From Inquilinus sp. Marseille-Q2685 (GTDB taxonomy: Bacteria; Pseudomonadota; Alphaproteobacteria; DSM-16000; Inquilinaceae), in NCBI RefSeq assembly GCF_916619195.1, contig NZ_CAKAKL010000002.1:1490001-1554000 (forward strand): a stretch of 64,000 bases of DNA, written 5' to 3'. The position numbers and the translations under genes are program-made. Shown here piece after piece: positions 60,275 through 64,000 of this stretch. The notes under the pieces were generated by a model. That model searched no databases, had not been told where the DNA came from, and was given only the letters and a program-made list of their open reading frames with translations. The first letter of the stretch is position 1, and each line of letters starts with the position of its first letter.

Positions 60275-61336
60275 ATGACACTCGCCTCCTGCGCGCGATC
60301 CCTTTGCCTCGCCTCCATCTTGGCCGTCGCCGCGACCGCGGCCGATGCCGCCCAGATCACCGTGATGGGTTATCGCGGCGAGTTCCAGGAGAACTATACC
60401 AAGGCGGTGATCGAGCCGTTCCAGGCCGCCCATCCGGACATCACCGTGACCTATTACGGCGTGCAGAACGCGGCCACAGCGCTGGGGCTGATGCGGGCGC
60501 AGAAGGACGCGCCGCAGGTCGACGCCGTGATCTTCGACCTGTCTGTCGCCAAGATCGCCCGGGACGAAGGGCTGATCGCCGAGGGCGACCCGGCGCGGCT
60601 GACCAACCTGGCCCGGCTCGGCGATCTCGGCCGCGACCTCGGCGCCTTCGCGCCGCCGATCACCTACGACACGCTGGCGCTGCTGTACAACGCCGAGGCG
60701 TTCCCGACGGCGCCGACCAGCTGGACCGCACTGTGGGACAAGGCGCAGGCCGGCAAGGTCATCGTCCCGGCCCAGGGCGGCGGCGATATCCAGGCGATCG
60801 CCTTGACCCTGATCGCCAACCGCATGGCCGGGGCCGAAGACTACCGCCAGGGCGTCGATGCCGGCGTCGAGAAGCTGGTCGAGATGGCCCCCCTGATCCA
60901 GACCTGGGAGCCGAAGCCGGACGCCTACACCCTGGTCGCCAACGGCACGGCCACCCTCGCCATCGGCTGGAACGCGCGCAGCCAGTTCTACGCCGACCAG
61001 ACCGAGGGCCGGCTGGGCTCCGTCGCGCCGGCGGAGGGCACCATCACCCAGGTCAACGTGATCAGCCTGATCGCCAACTCGCCGAACCGCGAGGCGGCCG
61101 AGACCTTCATGGACTACGCGCTGGGGGCCGAGGCGCAGAAGCGCTTCTCCGAGGCGATGTTCTACGCCCCCTCGAACAAGGACACGGCGATCCCGCCCGA
61201 GACCGGCAGGCGCATCCCGCTGCTCGATCCGGCACAGAAGGCGAAGCTGGTGCCGATCGACTGGATGACCATCGGCGACATGCGGGAATCGATCCTGGCC
61301 CCCTGGCGGCGCCAGATCATTCCGGCCAGCCGCTAG
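60275..61336 (+). CDS. PotD/AfuA-type ABC transporter substrate-binding protein (SBP_bac_8)
   Basis: 353 residues. Sec signal (about 1-25). 'ITVMGYRGEFQENYTKAVIEPF', 'DAVIFDLSVAKIARDEGLI', 'PPITYDTLALLYNAEAF', 'ATLAIGWNARSQFYADQT' are family traits; the group binds polyamines, Fe(III) or small organic acids. Its stop lies in the left end of the 145-base inverted-repeat element. Heads a Pot-type operon. Confidence 0.92.
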   Translation: MTLASCARSLCLASILAVAATAADAAQITVMGYRGEFQENYTKAVIEPFQAAHPDITVTYYGVQNAATALGLMRAQKDAPQVDAVIFDLSVAKIARDEGLIAEGDPARLTNLARLGDLGRDLGAFAPPITYDTLALLYNAEAFPTAPTSWTALWDKAQAGKVIVPAQGGGDIQAIALTLIANRMAGAEDYRQGVDAGVEKLVEMAPLIQTWEPKPDAYTLVANGTATLAIGWNARSQFYADQTEGRLGSVAPAEGTITQVNVISLIANSPNREAAETFMDYALGAEAQKRFSEAMFYAPSNKDTAIPPETGRRIPLLDPAQKAKLVPIDWMTIGDMRESILAPWRRQIIPASR

Positions 61337-61478
61337 AGACCGTTTGTAAACGCTACTGGCGCGGCCGTCTGACGGCGGTCTCTCCGCTTCCGGTGCTCAC
61401 GCACCAATGTGCGCTGCGCTCCGGTTCTCGAAACCACCGCCAGCCGACTCACGCCAGCGCATTTCCAAACGGTCTCTA
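61334..61478. repeat. 145-base element with 17-base inverted ends
   Basis: TAGAGACCGTTTGTAAA at the left and TTTCCAAACGGTCTCTA at the right are inverted repeats with one mismatch. Between them is a roughly self-complementary GC-rich core. The left end starts with the stop codon of the binding-protein gene. It looks like a small dispersed palindromic element or MITE. No second copy is evident in the window. Confidence 0.7.
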
Positions 61479-61510
61479 ACCCCTCCCATCCACCAGCCTC
61501 GGGAAGTCCC

Positions 61511-62641
61511 ATGCAGGCGATGCTGACCGCCCCCGCCCCCGTCCTCGACCGTGCCGAGCCGGCACCCGATCCCTCCGCCGGCTTCCTGCGGCTGGAGGGC
61601 GTGACCAAGCGCTATGCCGGATTCACCGCCGTCTCCGACCTCTGGCTCGAGGTCAGCCGCGGCAAGCTGCTGGGCCTGCTCGGCCCCTCCGGCTGCGGCA
61701 AGACCACGGCGCTGCGCATGATCGCCGGGCTGCTGCCGGTGACCGACGGTCGGATCGTGGTGGCCGGCGACGACATCACCCAGCGCCCGCCGCACCGGCG
61801 CGACATCGGCCTGGTGTTCCAGAACTATGCCCTGTTCCCGCACATGACCGTGGCCGAGAACGTCGCCTTCGGCCTGGAGATGCGCCGCGTCGGCAAGGCC
61901 GAGGCGCGCGAGCGGGTGGAGCAGGCGCTGGAGATGGTGCGGCTGCCCGGCTACGGCCCGCGCAAGCCGAAGGAGATGTCGGGCGGCCAGCAGCAGCGCA
62001 TCGCCCTGGCCCGGGCGCTGGTGATCCGCCCCCGCATCCTGCTGCTGGACGAGCCGCTGTCCAACCTCGACGCCAAGCTGCGCGACGAGATGCGGATCGA
62101 GATCCGCGAGATCCAGCAGCGGCTGTCGATCACCACCGTCTTCGTCACCCACGACCAGGTCGAGGCGCTGACCATGTGCGACGTGGTCGGCGTCATGTCC
62201 GGCGGGCGGCTGGCGCAGCTGGGCACGCCGGAGGACATCTACGAGCGGCCGGCGTCGCGCTTCGTGGCCGAGTTCGTCGGCCGCACCAACACCCTGCCCT
62301 GCGAGCTACTGGACCGCCGCCGGCTGCGGCTGGGCGGCGCCGTCTACCGCTGCGCCGCGACCGAGCAGTCGCCCGGCGCCGCCTGGGCGACGGTGCGGCC
62401 GCACCGGATCAGCCTGACGCCGCATCGCGACCAGGCGCTGCTGAGCACCGCCACCAACGGCGCCCCCGGCCGGGTGCTGCGCGTCACCTATATCGGCGAC
62501 CTGGTGCAGTACGACATCGACATCGGCGGCCCGGTGCTGAAGGTCGAGGCGCCCACCGCCGGTCATGGGGCCGCCCACCGGCCGGGCGACCGGCTGATGT
62601 GCGAATGGTCGCCCGACGACATGCTGGTCTTCCCGGGCTGA
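61511..62641 (+). CDS. PotA-type ABC transporter ATP-binding protein
   Basis: 376 residues. Walker A GPSGCGKT at about 58-65, 'GLVFQNYALFPHMTVAENVAF', signature 'MSGGQQQR', Walker B 'ILLLDEPLSNLDAKL', and a C-terminal TOBE domain ('AAWATVRPHRISLTP', 'VLRVTYIGDLVQYDI') that usually binds regulatory or substrate ligand. About 30 N-terminal residues before the domain are atypical. GGGAAG precedes ATG 61511. Confidence 0.94.
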   Translation: MQAMLTAPAPVLDRAEPAPDPSAGFLRLEGVTKRYAGFTAVSDLWLEVSRGKLLGLLGPSGCGKTTALRMIAGLLPVTDGRIVVAGDDITQRPPHRRDIGLVFQNYALFPHMTVAENVAFGLEMRRVGKAEARERVEQALEMVRLPGYGPRKPKEMSGGQQQRIALARALVIRPRILLLDEPLSNLDAKLRDEMRIEIREIQQRLSITTVFVTHDQVEALTMCDVVGVMSGGRLAQLGTPEDIYERPASRFVAEFVGRTNTLPCELLDRRRLRLGGAVYRCAATEQSPGAAWATVRPHRISLTPHRDQALLSTATNGAPGRVLRVTYIGDLVQYDIDIGGPVLKVEAPTAGHGAAHRPGDRLMCEWSPDDMLVFPG

Positions 62642-62644
62642 GCC

Positions 62645-63538
62645 ATGACCGCCGTCTCCGCCGACCTCGCCCCGGCCGCCCCGTCCCGCTCCCGCCGCGG
62701 CCGCTTCGCCCTGATCGCCGCCGCCCTGCTGGCGCCGATGGCGCTGATCAACCTCGTCGCCTTCGTCTTCCCGGTGCTGCGGCTGGCCCAGATCTCGTTC
62801 CAGGAAAGCCGCAGCAGCGGCGTCCTGACTGACGTCTACAGCTTCCGCAACTATCTCGGCTTCTTCACCGACAGCTTCAATCTCAGCCTGATCGCGAACT
62901 CGCTGGCGATGAGCTTCGCCGTGACCCTGGCGACGCTGGCCTGCGCCTATCCGATCGCGATGTTCCTGCACCGGGCGCCCGCCCATTGGCGGAACATCCT
63001 GTTCGTGATCACGGTGTCGCCGCTGCTGGTCAGCAGCGTCGTCCGCACTTATGGCTGGATGGTGCTGCTGGGCGACCAGGGGCTGGTGAACAGGGCGCTG
63101 CTGTCGCTCGGCCTGGTCCAGTCGCCGCTGCGCCTGGTCAACAACATGACCGGCGTCTTCATCGGCCTGGTCGAGATCCTGATGCCGTACATGGCGCTGT
63201 CGCTGATGGCAGGGTTCGGCCGGCTGGAGGCGAGCTATGAGGAGGCTGCGGCCTCGCTCGGCGCCGGCCCCTTCACCCGGTTCCGCCGCATCGTTCTGCC
63301 GCTGACCCTGCCCGGGATCGCGCTGGGCTGCCTGCTGTGCTTCGTGCTGGCCATCAGCTCCTTCATCACCCCGAAGCTGCTGGGCGGCGGCCGGGTCTTC
63401 CTGCTGGCGACCGAGATCTACGACCAGGCGGTGATCCAGCTGCAATGGCCGATGGCGGCGACGATCTCGGTGATCGTTCTGATCATCTTCGGCTGCGCCC
63501 TCGCCGCCTATGCCCGCATCGTCCGGCGCTTCGACTGA
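62645..63538 (+). CDS. PotB-type ABC transporter permease
   Basis: 297 residues with an N-terminal basic stretch then about six membrane spans. 'SYEEAAASLGAGPFTRFRRIVLPLTLPGI' is the EAA loop. 'VTVSPLLVSSVVRTYGWMVLL' is typical of PotB. Starts 3 bases after the ATPase stop. Confidence 0.93.
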   Translation: MTAVSADLAPAAPSRSRRGRFALIAAALLAPMALINLVAFVFPVLRLAQISFQESRSSGVLTDVYSFRNYLGFFTDSFNLSLIANSLAMSFAVTLATLACAYPIAMFLHRAPAHWRNILFVITVSPLLVSSVVRTYGWMVLLGDQGLVNRALLSLGLVQSPLRLVNNMTGVFIGLVEILMPYMALSLMAGFGRLEASYEEAAASLGAGPFTRFRRIVLPLTLPGIALGCLLCFVLAISSFITPKLLGGGRVFLLATEIYDQAVIQLQWPMAATISVIVLIIFGCALAAYARIVRRFD

Positions 63539-63552
63539 AGGAGGGAACCGCC

Positions 63553-64000
63553 ATGGTCGGAACCACGACTCTGCCCTTCAGGCTGCTGGTGCTGCTGCTC
63601 TACGCCTTCCTGCTGGCGCCGATCCTGATCGTCGTGCCGCTGTCCTTCAGCAACGACGCCTATCTCACCTTCCCGCCCTCGGCCTGGGGCACGCGCTGGT
63701 ACGCGGCGCTGGTCCAGAACAAGGTGATGATCCGGGCCTTCTGGGTCAGCCTCGGCATAGCGGCGCTGGTCACCGCCCTGTCGCTGGCGGCCGGCATCCC
63801 CGCCGCCTACGCCATCCGGCGCTTCCGGTTCCGCGGCAGCGAGGCGCTGATGAGCCTGTTCACAGCGCCGCTCTTGCTGCCCTCGATCGTGCTGGGGCTG
63901 GCGATCCTGCTGGTCTTCGTCGACCTGCGCCTGCTCAGCACCTATCCCGGGCTGGTGGCGGCGCATCTGATCGTCACCACGCCCTATGTGATCCGGATCA
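63553..64000 (+). CDS. PotC-type ABC transporter permease (cut by window edge)
   Basis: About 149 residues are visible from ATG 63553, after GGAGGGAA. 'LLLYAFLLAPILIVVPLSF', 'WGTRWYAALVQNKVMIRAFW' and 'LTAPLLLPSIVLGLAILLVF'-like segments match PotC. The EAA loop and C-terminus lie beyond the window. Fourth gene of the Pot-type importer. Confidence 0.93.
   Translation, partial: MVGTTTLPFRLLVLLLYAFLLAPILIVVPLSFSNDAYLTFPPSAWGTRWYAALVQNKVMIRAFWVSLGIAALVTALSLAAGIPAAYAIRRFRFRGSEALMSLFTAPLLLPSIVLGLAILLVFVDLRLLSTYPGLVAAHLIVTTPYVIRI

Noticed and set aside
1-64000. tRNA, rRNA, integrase or prophage genes
   Set aside because: I looked for cloverleaf-like or rRNA-like stretches and for recombinase or phage proteins and saw none.

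Overview
The window is about 70% GC, densely coded, and almost entirely made of solute-uptake and catabolic operons with their regulators. I see no rRNA, tRNA, CRISPR array, transposase or phage gene. The family mix points to a soil or rhizosphere alphaproteobacterium, probably Rhodospirillales (Inquilinus- or Azospirillum-like): many Opp/Dpp importers, LacI and GntR regulators, class III aminotransferases, DUF2171, and ATGA/GTGA translational coupling. That placement is inference, because no phylogenetic marker is present.

Layout. (1) 1-9330: the start of a LysR regulator, divergent from an operon with a Dpp-type importer, a creatininase-family hydrolase, an RraA-like protein, a signal-less gamma-glutamyltransferase (GGT) and an N-formylglutamate amidohydrolase. 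(2) 9355-12106: a Sel1/peptidoglycan-binding lipoprotein, a 790-base gap with no recognisable gene, and an atypical LuxR/FixJ regulator. (3) 12316-24160: a LacI regulon holding a polar amino-acid importer, a deacylase, a D-threonine-aldolase/D-serine-dehydratase-like enzyme, an amidohydrolase and a CUT2 sugar-type importer. Three identical 16-base operators tie it together. (4) 24401-28589: a receiver-only response regulator, two tandem paralogous small proteins, a DUF2171 protein, an HxlR/hydrolase divergent pair and an unknown 290-residue protein. (5) 28772-40381: two leftward operons around a GntR regulator. They encode a sugar-type SDR, a class III PLP enzyme, an APH-fold kinase, an acetylpolyamine deacetylase-like enzyme, a class II aldolase, a 2-hydroxyacid dehydrogenase and a complete Opp importer. 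(6) 40572-41460: a possible small ORF and an AlaX-type tRNA-editing protein. (7) 41478-50542: a LacI-led operon with an Frc-type CUT2 importer, a PTE-family hydrolase, a GATase-like protein, a PfkB kinase, a BtpA/SgcQ protein and an M20 amidohydrolase. (8) 50687-60126: a GntR-led operon with a Dpp importer, SDR, polysaccharide-deacetylase-fold protein, second signal-less GGT and OppD/F ATPases. (9) 60275 to the end: a Pot-type importer cut by the window edge.

The regulators can be tied to targets from sequence. A 16-base palindrome occurs three times in the first LacI region. A palindrome around TGATGCATCAT occurs in front of both the GntR/deacetylase divergent pair and the Opp importer operon. 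A double AAACCGGTTT site precedes the second LacI gene. The most unusual content is the putative kinase/phospho-lyase/deacetylase pathway in region 5, and a roughly 120-base palindromic repeat present three times. Two copies of the repeat lie between genes of one operon, and one is read in frame through the C-terminus of an OppD-type ATPase.
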